A stretch of DNA of 64,000 bases, taken from assembly GCA_019636375.1 (NCBI GenBank), contig JAHBXS010000003.1, positions 887,671 through 951,670 of the forward strand. The letters are read 5' to 3'. Position 1 is the stretch's first letter, and each line of letters begins with the position of its first letter. The notes under the pieces were generated by a model. The model saw only the letters and a program-made list of their open reading frames with translations, was not told the DNA's origin and searched no databases. Below, piece after piece: positions 56,901 through 64,000 of this stretch. Both the position numbers and the translations under genes were made by a program. This stretch comes from Pirellulaceae bacterium (GTDB lineage: Bacteria > Planctomycetota > Planctomycetia > Pirellulales > Pirellulaceae).

Positions 56901-57128
56901 GTAGGGTGTGTGAAGGGAACCGATTGCCGAGCAAGTACTTGTCATCGGTTCCGTTTCCTATACAAAAACGTTTGATTTGAGAAAAAATGGTTCCAGTAAC
57001 ACACCATCACAATGTCAGCTATTCACATTGTCAGCCATAGAGAATTTCTCAGGGAATTGGTGTGTTCCGTGAGCGACAACTTATCGAACCGATTCGAGAA
57101 CCCGAACGACCTTGCCAACTCAAATCCC
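56901..57128. repeat. Right piece of MITE-like copy B (inverted)
   Basis: Begins GTAGGGTGTGTGAAG and, inverted, matches copy A at 32030-32253 at about 80-85% by eye. Ends in caaatccc at the IS256-type copy 2 left end. Its other end is at 37487-37529. Confidence 0.9.
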
Positions 57129-58564
57129 GGGCCTGTAATGAAACTTGTGTCAGCTAGCAAAAGTTAGTATTTTTGACAGTTTCAATTTACAGGAGAATCG
57201 AAGCATGGATGCGTCTTTAAAAGGTGAAGCAGAACGACTTGCCGGCGAATTTGCCCGTCAGGCAAAGACGGTTGGCGATCTCAATTCGCTGATGAGATTG
57301 ATGATGAAGTCGGCAATGGAGCGAATGCTTGATACGGAAATGGACGTTCACTTGGGACGAGTCGACATCGACAATCCTCGTGAAGATGGGGATTCGACGG
57401 AGGCACCTGACATTGCACCGAGCGCCGAAAAACGGTCTGCCCGCTCGAAATCACAGTCGGTAAAGAATCGTACTCCTAATCGTCGTAACGGTCGATCGTG
57501 CAAAAAGGTTCAAAGCGAACTAGGCGAAATTCCGCTGGAAACTCCCCGTGATCGTAACGGCACATTCGAGCCGCAACTGATCGGCAAGCACCAGCGTCGC
57601 GTGGAAGGTTTCGATGAAAAGATACTGGCCTTGTACGCCAAAGGCATGACCACTCGCGACATCCAGGAGATCGTGCGCGACCTCTATGGTGTGGACATTT
57701 CACCTACACTGGTCTCAGAAATCACCAGCGATCTGGATACAGAAGTTTCGGCTTGGCGAACCCGACCGCTGGAAGCGGTATGGCCGATTGTGTATTTCGA
57801 CGGCATCGTCGTTCATGTCCGTGGTACCAATGGCCGGGTCACCAAACACACGATTTATGTGGCTTTGGGCGTCAATTTACAAGGACGCAAAGAACTGCTG
57901 GGACTGTGGCTGAGCGAAAACGAAGGTGCCAAGTTCTGGTTGTCCTGTTTGACGGATCTTCGCAATCGGGGCTTGAGCGATATCTTCGTGGCGTGCATTG
58001 ATGGCCTCTCGGGATTCGCCGAGGCCGTTCACGCGGCCTATCCCGATTGTCAAGTTCAGCTCTGCATTGTGCACCTGGTTCGAGCTGCGTTGCGTTACGT
58101 CAGCACCGAAGACAGCAAAGCAGTGGCGAAGGGTCTCAAGAAAATCTATCAATCGGCAACGGTGGCCGAAGCGGAAGCGTCTTTAGAAGAATTCGCTCAA
58201 GCTTGGGACGACAAGTATCCGACGATTTCAAAGATGTGGCGTGCCAAGTGGACGGATATCATCACGTTGTTTGACTATCCCCCGGCGATCCGCAAAGCCA
58301 TTTACACGACCAACGCGATCGAGTCGGTCAACAGCGTGATTCGCAAGTTTACTCGCAATCGCAAGATTTATCCCAACGAAGAATCAGCCTTGAAACTGGT
58401 GTATATGGCAATTCACGAGGCGTCCCGAAAATGGACGATGCCTATCCACCACTGGAAACAAGCACTAAACCATTTCGCCATCATGTTTGAAGAACGGATG
58501 CCCAAACTAACAGACTAATCAAATCATCAAATCAACCGCCTGACACAAAATTATTTACAGGCCC
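57129..58564 (+). mobile_element. IS256-type element, copy 2 (intact)
   Basis: 1436 bases, GGGCCTGTAATG to TTTACAGGCCC. Encodes one full-length transposase. Flanks: caaatccc on the left and tttgcact on the right. These are not a direct duplication of each other, but they equal the complement of the two flanks of copy 1, exchanged. Elements of this family make 8-9 bp duplications. Confidence 0.94.
57205..58518 (+). CDS. IS256 family transposase
   Basis: Start ATG 57205 with AGGAG upstream; about 437 residues. DDE catalytic residues: D in PIVYFDGIVVHVRG, D in FVACIDGLSGF, E in TTNAIESVNSVIRKF. N-terminal helical MMKSAMERMLDTEMDVHLG and ETPRDRNGTFEPQ are typical. This appears to be the active copy. 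The frame also opens upstream at 57145, without a ribosome site. Confidence 0.95.
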   Translation: MDASLKGEAERLAGEFARQAKTVGDLNSLMRLMMKSAMERMLDTEMDVHLGRVDIDNPREDGDSTEAPDIAPSAEKRSARSKSQSVKNRTPNRRNGRSCKKVQSELGEIPLETPRDRNGTFEPQLIGKHQRRVEGFDEKILALYAKGMTTRDIQEIVRDLYGVDISPTLVSEITSDLDTEVSAWRTRPLEAVWPIVYFDGIVVHVRGTNGRVTKHTIYVALGVNLQGRKELLGLWLSENEGAKFWLSCLTDLRNRGLSDIFVACIDGLSGFAEAVHAAYPDCQVQLCIVHLVRAALRYVSTEDSKAVAKGLKKIYQSATVAEAEASLEEFAQAWDDKYPTISKMWRAKWTDIITLFDYPPAIRKAIYTTNAIESVNSVIRKFTRNRKIYPNEESALKLVYMAIHEASRKWTMPIHHWKQALNHFAIMFEERMPKLTD

Positions 58565-58690
58565 TTTGCACTTTGCACTTTGCATTTGCTCCATAATCAT
58601 CGACTCAGGTCAATTTCCGGTCCCGGCAAATGATTGATGCAAAAACACGCTAATTCTTTACACCGAGTCTGGAGTTCTGAGAGTGAAAAG
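58565..58690. repeat. Repeat L, copy 1 right piece
   Basis: tttgcactttgcactttgc then atcatcgactcaggtcaatt and gcaaatgattgatgcaaaaa, matching 63735-63840. It is the continuation of the repeat whose left piece is at 38965-39310. Confidence 0.9.
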
Positions 58691-58781
58691 CTACGTGGCC
58701 GTTCCCTCCGGTTACCCGCAAATTTAGCTTCAGCAGTCATGATGAATAGGATCGTCGCTGCCGTTGATCAGCAACCCAGCC

Positions 58782-59030
58782 TTAATTCGTCGTCGTGGTA
58801 TTCGAAATCAAATTTGCCCAATCGTACCCGGAGGTAATGGGGGGCAAAGGCCGATTCTCTGATTCGTACAACTTCACCGTCTCTTCGACTAATTCGCAGA
58901 GTTCGGCAAATACTAATTTTTCATCGTCTCCATGGCATCCGCCATAAAAAAGTCCGGGGCAACTGCCAACAAAGCATTGATCGTCATCGGACCATTCGAC
59001 CAACTTCACGTATTTTGCAGCTTTGTTCAT
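58782..59030 (-). CDS. hicB: HicB family antitoxin
   Basis: An 82-residue protein with the HicB partially degraded RNase H fold: YVKLVEWSDDDQCFVGSCPGL..GCHGDD, then a helical part. Antitoxin that blocks HicA and usually binds the operator. Starts inside the hicA stop (ATGA overlap). The C-terminus ends NTTTTN; no HTH/RHH domain is obvious, so repression may need another protein. Confidence 0.85.
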   Translation of the reverse strand: MNKAAKYVKLVEWSDDDQCFVGSCPGLFYGGCHGDDEKLVFAELCELVEETVKLYESENRPLPPITSGYDWANLISNTTTTN

Positions 59031-59224
59031 GATTTTGATTCCTCGATTGCTTTGCGTACGGCCTGCTCCTGGTATTTTTTCGCATCGTCGCCTGGATTCC
59101 CAGAAATGGTAACGGGCTTGGAAACCTTCGGATGAACAAAGTTTCTGTGACTCCCCTTACCTCCTCGATTCTCAAAACCTGCTGCCTTCAAGTCAGCAAT
59201 CAGTTCGCGAATCTTTCGTGGCAC
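59027..59224 (-). CDS. hicA: HicA mRNA interferase toxin
   Basis: A 65-residue protein of the HicA dsRBD-like fold: RELIADLKAAGFENRGGKGSHRNFVHP with the catalytic His in GSHRNF, then PVTISGNPGD. Cleaves mRNA until bound by HicB. hicA precedes hicB with a 4-bp overlap, the normal order. Confidence 0.92.
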   Translation of the reverse strand: MPRKIRELIADLKAAGFENRGGKGSHRNFVHPKVSKPVTISGNPGDDAKKYQEQAVRKAIEESKS

Positions 59225-59510
59225 AACAGGTTCCTTTGAGGTGTAACAGACGATTTAATTATAGTAGCGATTCCGTCAAAATCCCACTTGCCAAAACCTC
59301 CAGACACAAAAACGTAACCGTTCAGGGGAAAATAGAGTAATAGATGGCAATTAACCTACGATCGCCGTCCAAAGGCCAAGCCCTTGAATGGTTTCAAACC
59401 TATGCTCAAGCCGTGGAGGCTCCCCCTTTCGAACGCACGTTTGGTAGCAAGCAAAAAATTCCCCAAAAAATGCAATTTTTCTGATTGAAATACCCTCCCA
59501 ATCCTTTAGA

Positions 59511-60647
59511 ATGCCAAAAGTCCAAAGGAATGAAACTCAATTCAAACCGGTGGCGAAATGCTTTCCACAAGGGCACGGGCATGACTTCGCGACCAGCGAA
59601 GGCGCCACGCCCCAGTCCGCAGGATGGTGGTCCCAGTGGCGATACTTGCGTGTGGGTTTTGGGCTGCTGTTGATCATGGCGGCGATACTGAAATGGCGAG
59701 CGTTTGGAGGCTCGCATTCTTCAGCCCTATTTGATGTCGCCCCCCAACTCGAATGGCTGGCGATTCAGTTCGAAGTTCTCCTCGGCCTAGCCTTGCTCAT
59801 TGGTTGGCAGCCGAGATTGACCTGGTCCCTGACGATGCTGCTGTTGGCGGCGTTCGGTGGTGCTAACTTGATGATGATTGCCCAGGGTCGCAGTAGCTGC
59901 GGCTGCTTGGGCGTCGTCCAGGTCCCTCCGCTGGTCATGCTGTTTGTCGATATCGTGTTTCTGGGTTTTCTCTGGGGCGCCCGAGCGAGCATCGATTCTG
60001 CCTCTGTAGAAAAACAAAAACCCCACCGACTAATCGGTTGGGGCGTTGCCAGTTTGATCTTCGGTTTGGCGCTTGGCGCGTTGACGATCGTTCGCGGAGC
60101 GGAGATAGGTTCGTGGCTCGCCAGTTGCCTGCCGCCGTCGGTCAGTGGACAATACGTGATGTCGGAGCCAGCGGTCAGTGATCTCGGTTCGGGTGCCGTA
60201 GGCGAGTGGCGGACGGTTGAGGTGTCGATACGGAATCGCAGTAGCGAGCCGATCACGCTGATCGGTTCCGAGCGGAACTGTCGCTGTCGCGCGGATTCAA
60301 AGTTGCCGTTGACTCTGGCCCCGCAGGAGGTCGTCTCGATTTCAGTCGAGGTCAAGATGGGACAAACGACGGGGATTCAGCGTGATAGGTTTTGGTTACG
60401 AACCGACCATCAGCGTCAGCCGTTGCTCGTGTGTCGTTGGCAAGCCCAAGTGGTTCCTCGCGACTGGTCGTTAGAGAAAACGTTGCAGCAATCAGCATTG
60501 AATGCACACCGCTGGCGTGACGATCACGCCGTTGAAAAAGGTACAATCGGCGGGATCACCGTCGCCAATTCATCGTTCGTCGAGTTATTGAGGTTTTTTG
60601 GCACACTGCGTGCGGACTTGGTAGCAGGCGACTTGGTTCTTTTTTGA
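59511..60647 (+). CDS. MauE/DoxX-like membrane protein fused to a DUF1573-like domain
   Basis: A 378-residue protein. Four transmembrane helices (~residues 48-170) with the SSCGCLG motif near residue 130, as in MauE-type redox membrane proteins that keep disulfides of partner proteins. A fifth helix follows, then a periplasmic beta domain similar to DUF1573 (GEWRTVEVSIRNRSSEPITL, NCRCRADSKLPLTLAPQE). Precedes a Cys-rich peptide gene by 12 bases, so it may oxidise or protect it; inference. The start could be somewhat downstream. Confidence 0.65.
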   Translation: MPKVQRNETQFKPVAKCFPQGHGHDFATSEGATPQSAGWWSQWRYLRVGFGLLLIMAAILKWRAFGGSHSSALFDVAPQLEWLAIQFEVLLGLALLIGWQPRLTWSLTMLLLAAFGGANLMMIAQGRSSCGCLGVVQVPPLVMLFVDIVFLGFLWGARASIDSASVEKQKPHRLIGWGVASLIFGLALGALTIVRGAEIGSWLASCLPPSVSGQYVMSEPAVSDLGSGAVGEWRTVEVSIRNRSSEPITLIGSERNCRCRADSKLPLTLAPQEVVSISVEVKMGQTTGIQRDRFWLRTDHQRQPLLVCRWQAQVVPRDWSLEKTLQQSALNAHRWRDDHAVEKGTIGGITVANSSFVELLRFFGTLRADLVAGDLVLF

Positions 60648-60659
60648 AGGAGAAATCAA

Positions 60660-61001
60660 ATGAATCCGGTAAAATTTTTGGGCATTATGTGCATGTGTTT
60701 TGGTGTTGCCACCATGTTCCTCGGCACCGCCATGGTCCCCGTAGCGGCACCTGTTTGGGGGGATGTTTTGGAGGCCAAAATATGCGTCCACTCCGGTTGC
60801 GTAAAAAATTGTTTTACTAATATCACCGCACCTTCAGGCGCACGAGAATGTGGCCAATACAAACCTGACCAGACGTGGCAACCCGGTGAATGCAAAAAAA
60901 CGACGACTAACTGCGCGGACTGTTCGGGAGTCTGTACCGATACGCCCGTTCCAAACAACCCTACTCTAACTGAATGTCGATGTAAGCTAACAGGGCCTTA
61001 A
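60660..61001 (+). CDS. Small Cys-rich exported protein
   Basis: A 113-residue protein with an N-terminal hydrophobic signal/anchor (FLGIMCMCFGVATMFLGTAM) and about ten cysteines in the rest (AKICVHSGCVKNC, GECKKTTTNCADCSGVC, ECRCKLTG). Start ATG follows GGAG. No family recognised. Cys spacing suggests a disulfide-rich secreted or surface peptide, a likely substrate of the preceding MauE-like protein. Confidence 0.6.
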   Translation: MNPVKFLGIMCMCFGVATMFLGTAMVPVAAPVWGDVLEAKICVHSGCVKNCFTNITAPSGARECGQYKPDQTWQPGECKKTTTNCADCSGVCTDTPVPNNPTLTECRCKLTGP

Positions 61002-61296
61002 GTGAGTTATTATAAAATTCTGCCTATACCTGGCTCAATACGCGAACATCGTTCTAAAAATTCACGGCATCCGTAAAATCTGGGCGACCGCCTGACATGG
61101 CCAGTAGATGACGATTTATCAGCTATTTAAATACTGATGGCCTGTAAAGAACGTTTTAGGCGTCTCGGCTGATCGTTTTGTGCATTCATAAAACGTATTC
61201 GCAAATCTCCACGATTCAATTGAAGCCAGATTCATATAGACCGACGATTACACTACGCTCGATTTTTCGATTGAGATATCCAGATCGGAAACAGTT

Positions 61297-62427
61297 ATGA
61301 CCAACAAATTTATACTTACATTTTTCATTGTATTTTGTTTAACTTCGTGCAGAGACTCAGTCATTGGGCAAGAGGCTATGCGAAATGAAGAACTTCTTCA
61401 AAGATTTATGCAAGAAGCCCCTCAAGCATGGGAAAAACAAAGGCAACTCAACGAACGTTATTCAGGGTTGCGAAGGGGATATGTAAGCACGGTCGAGGCT
61501 AAGGGCAAGATTTTGGGGAGCAAGATTTTTCCGATCGATACCACTGTCACTCAAAAAATCCTGGACTCTCACCACAAGTCTACCATTATTTCACCAGGAA
61601 CGAGCGTGTCCTGCATCAATCCCGACTATTTTTTTGAACTTTCCCGTTCAAGCGTGACTTCTGGGTGGGTGCTAGGTCAAGTGGTGCCCTTAAAGGATTC
61701 TGTAAATGAGAAAATGGAATTGTCGGAGCTGTTCTTGAAATATCCGGGCATAAAAACATTAAATTCTTTTCCCGTGGGAGACAATGAAGAAAAATACCTT
61801 TCGCTGCGCTATAACTTTTCTGGCCCCAAAGAAAAGTCAAATATTTTTGATCTTGAAAATATCAATTTTTTAAAATGTTATCAACTGAAGTACCTGGGTG
61901 TTGAGTGTATTGCGGTGGAGTTTCAGTTTGGTAGAGAGGTGTCTTTCGAAAACAGAAAAGTCGGTCTTCAGCCTTCCGTTTGTTTCGCGATTCTGAATCC
62001 GAACAGTTTTTGGGCGGTCCTTTACATGAAGTGTCAATTCAATAGGCTCGCGATGAATGGCCCACCTGTTGATCCTGGCCTGCCGGAGATGAGATTCGAA
62101 GTTGAACAGGAGTTCGAACAAGGATACTCCGGTGGCGCCCGCCTGATTAGAAGTGTTTTAAGGGAATGGAACGCAAGCGTGTCAGACGATTGCATTGAGT
62201 TAGTCATTAATAACACATTTTACCAAGAAACTTTGCGACCCGAAAATTTTTACTTGACGGCATATGGCCTCCCGGAACCAGATTGGTACACACCACCCAA
62301 GCCGTGGTGGTTTTATACGTCGATTGTGGGGATGGTTCTAGTCGTCGTCGGGGCCGTTGTATTCCACTTTGGGAAACGGTTGTGGAGAGAAGGGTCTGCT
62401 AAGCAGAACAACAAAAAACGTAGGTGA
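61297..62427 (+). CDS. Lipoprotein-like protein with C-terminal membrane helix
   Basis: A 376-residue protein. Lipobox LTSC with Cys18 after a hydrophobic N-terminus (ILTFFIVFCLTSC). A long soluble part without recognised domain is followed by a C-terminal transmembrane helix (SIVGMVLVVVGAVVFHFG) and a basic tail. AT-rich compared with neighbours, as is the Cys-rich gene region. May work with the cluster; function unknown. Confidence 0.6.
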   Translation: MTNKFILTFFIVFCLTSCRDSVIGQEAMRNEELLQRFMQEAPQAWEKQRQLNERYSGLRRGYVSTVEAKGKILGSKIFPIDTTVTQKILDSHHKSTIISPGTSVSCINPDYFFELSRSSVTSGWVLGQVVPLKDSVNEKMELSELFLKYPGIKTLNSFPVGDNEEKYLSLRYNFSGPKEKSNIFDLENINFLKCYQLKYLGVECIAVEFQFGREVSFENRKVGLQPSVCFAILNPNSFWAVLYMKCQFNRLAMNGPPVDPGLPEMRFEVEQEFEQGYSGGARLIRSVLREWNASVSDDCIELVINNTFYQETLRPENFYLTAYGLPEPDWYTPPKPWWFYTSIVGMVLVVVGAVVFHFGKRLWREGSAKQNNKKRR

Positions 62428-62475
62428 TTAAATTGCGGTTTTGGTTTTGAATTGAAAAATGTCTGAAGAGTTGCC

Positions 62476-63384
62476 GTGAGCCGATCTTGCCAAAAACAGG
62501 GGTTTACCCTGATCGAGTTGTTGGTGGTAGTCGCGATCATCGGGATTCTGGTGGGATTGACTCTCCCAGCGGTCCAAATGGTCCGCGAAGCGGCACGACG
62601 GACGGCCTGCGCCAATAACCTCAAACAAATCGGACTCGGCCTCCATAACTATCTCTCCACTTTTCAAACCTTTCCTCCTGGAATCGTGTCCCCCACTCAG
62701 CCCGTCAACCGCCTACGGCATTCAACTTGGCTTGTCCATATCCTCCCCCAAATCGAACAGACCCAAGTCTACGACATAGCTAGAGAGGACTGGCAAGCGT
62801 CACCGTCCCCCTTCTCCGGGCATCTGGGTTTCCAATCGGTCGTCACCCTGTACCAATGCCCAAGCGATCCTCGCAGCGGATCGGCCCAATGGACCCACCT
62901 GAACTACCTCGTGGGACTGACCAGCTATGTCGGTGTGGTCGGGACCGACTATCGCTCACGAGACGGGATTCTGTTTGTCGATTCGAAAATTCGGGCCGCC
63001 GACATCCGAGATGGTCTCAGTCAAACCCTCCTCATCGCCGAACGCCCTCCCAGTACCGATCATTGGTACGGCTGGTGGTATGCTGGGACAGGCCAAATGC
63101 ACGACGGCTTGCCATCAGGTTCACCCGACATGCTGCTGGGAGCGCGAGAGCGGAACGACAGCACGACCTATGACGCCGCCAGTTGCCCGCCGGGTCCGTA
63201 TCAGTTTGGACGTGGCAATTTTCAAGAGCAGTGCAGTCTGTTTCACTACTGGAGCCCGCATCCAGGTGGGTCACAATTCGTGATGGCCGACGGTTCGGTC
63301 CAGTTTTTCGGCTATACCACCGACGCCACGATCATCCCCTCCCTCGCCACCCGATACGGCGGTGAAACGGTGACCTGGGAATAA
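62476..63384 (+). CDS. DUF1559 pseudopilin-like protein
   Basis: A 302-residue protein starting at GTG 62476. Type II pseudopilin N-terminus GFTLIELLVVVAIIGILVGL with the prepilin peptidase site after Gly, then the DUF1559 H-X9-DG C-terminus (SQFVMADGSVQFFGYTTD). Planctomycetes carry large numbers of these, probably minor pilins or surface proteins. Last of the cluster before repeats. Confidence 0.93.
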   Translation: MSRSCQKQGFTLIELLVVVAIIGILVGLTLPAVQMVREAARRTACANNLKQIGLGLHNYLSTFQTFPPGIVSPTQPVNRLRHSTWLVHILPQIEQTQVYDIAREDWQASPSPFSGHLGFQSVVTLYQCPSDPRSGSAQWTHLNYLVGLTSYVGVVGTDYRSRDGILFVDSKIRAADIRDGLSQTLLIAERPPSTDHWYGWWYAGTGQMHDGLPSGSPDMLLGARERNDSTTYDAASCPPGPYQFGRGNFQEQCSLFHYWSPHPGGSQFVMADGSVQFFGYTTDATIIPSLATRYGGETVTWE

Positions 63385-63403
63385 CCCAAGGCAATGACAG
63401 TAG

Positions 63404-63850
63404 GTCTAACAAACACCAGCCCGCCGCGCGAGCAAGTGAACGTTTTGCACGAACTCGTAGGGTGTGTGGAGTCGGCAAATTCGGTTGGTGTGTTCCGCAA
63501 GTCGGTGAGTTGGTGATCTGAAATCGCTTTAACACCCGGCACCGTTTGCCGACGGAACACACCATCTGTCTAAGCGGAAAATGCAAAATGCAAAATGCGA
63601 AGTGCAAAATGCAAAGTGCGAAATCAACGGCCAATTTATCTTGACCGCAAGAACGAACGAGAACAGAAGCCACGCAACAAAAACCAAAGAAAACCTGCCA
63701 GCGCGTTACACACCCACCATACATTTTACAATTTGCACTTTGCACTTTGCATTTACCCCACAATCATCGACTCAGGTCAATTTCCGGTCCCGGCAAATGA
63801 TTGATGCAAAAACACGCCAGTTCTCTACTCCAGATCAGGAGTTCTGACCC
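63404..63850. repeat. Dispersed repeat L, copy 2 (complete)
   Basis: About 430 bases with internal heptamers (gcaaaat/gcgaagt), ggtgtgttccgcaagtcgg, caacggccaatttatcttg and a 3' part gcaaatgattgatgcaaaaa. It is in direct orientation to the 58565-58690 piece, so the segment from 58.7 to 63.4 kb is bracketed by the same repeat. Confidence 0.88.
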
Positions 63851-63975
63851 TTTCCTTCATCCGTGTTTCATCTGTGGTAACCGTTCACGGAATTGTCGTT
63901 GGAACACCACCAATTTCCGTTTTGGCCAAACACACATCAAAGCGATTTGCCGAGGCATGATCCCTCGCTGCGTGC

Positions 63976-64000
63976 GCCGTTTCACGGAGTGAAAGGCTAC
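63976..64000. repeat. Family A hairpin repeat, copy 3 (cut by window end)
   Basis: gtttcacggagtgaaaggctac matches the left half of the copies at 6176 and 40053, with the variant gtttcac. The right half lies outside the window. Confidence 0.6.

Noticed and set aside
57121..58572. IS256-type copy 2 read as a simple recent insertion
   Set aside because: Its two 8-bp flanks differ, so it is not a plain insertion with a target duplication; the flanks only make sense together with copy 1.

Overview
The window looks like a chromosomal segment of a planctomycete (Planctomycetota). The evidence is the gene content: a DUF1501 / cytochrome-DUF1549-DUF1553 pair, two DUF1559 proteins (one with a pilin-type N-terminus), an SHD1-PQQ propeller protein, a MauE/DUF1573-like protein, a membrane-extended ECF sigma factor and a Uma2-type protein. 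I cannot assign a genus from sequence alone.

Layout. 1-12.5 kb: secreted esterase/transglutaminase-like protein (cut by the window edge), deoxyhypusine-synthase-like enzyme, secreted esterase, Uma2 protein, and the coupled DUF1501/PSD1 genes. 12.9-15 kb: an AbiE-like two- or three-gene toxin-antitoxin candidate with a palindromic operator. 15.1-19.6 kb: an operon of a DUF1559 protein, a GntR/YtrA regulator, an ABC ATPase and a permease. 20-31.5 kb: ECF sigma factor with a membrane tail, prolyl oligopeptidase, cytochrome c, glyA, TPR protein, glycine-zipper protein, metallophosphoesterase, serine hydrolase and PQQ propeller protein. 31.5-39.3 kb: a repeat-rich accessory island with an Rpn-type nuclease, an RHS protein with a caspase-like tip and its probable immunity gene, broken RHS pieces, an ISAs1-type element, a decayed IS256-type element and MITE-like repeats. 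39.3-51.1 kb: Zn-peptidase, prfB with a +1 programmed frameshift, a pilT cluster with two degenerate GspE-like ATPases, scpB coupled to a very acidic protein, and a cysteine desulfurase. 51.2-56.7 kb: dnaA, a 240-bp AT-rich gap, dnaN, a DciA-like gene and gyrB, i.e. a likely replication origin region. 57.1-64 kb: an intact IS256-type element, hicAB, a MauE/DUF1573 protein, a Cys-rich secreted peptide, a lipoprotein and a DUF1559 pseudopilin, ending in repeats.

The most informative signal is structural. The two inverted IS256-type copies (37530-38964 and 57129-58564) have exchanged their 8-bp flanks: in element orientation copy 1 is tttgcact-IS-caaatccc and copy 2 is caaatccc-IS-tttgcact. Two other repeats are likewise split across the two copies. 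The 18-kb segment between them, carrying dnaA-dnaN-gyrB, has therefore been inverted. When this is undone, a full PQQ gene followed by a gyrB 3' fragment lies in direct order with a PQQ 3' fragment followed by full gyrB, bracketing the RHS island. The gyrB fragment differs from gyrB almost only at synonymous sites, which suggests DNA from a related lineage rather than a decaying local duplicate.

The best candidate for an undescribed system is the RHS protein (33387-35075). Its C-terminal module has a GHxGG / SCG His-Cys pair typical of clan CD (caspase-like) peptidases. An ISAs1-type insertion replaced its last codons. Virtual removal of that element restores a stop codon overlapping, as ATGA, the start of a membrane-anchored leucine-rich protein that I propose is the cognate immunity protein.
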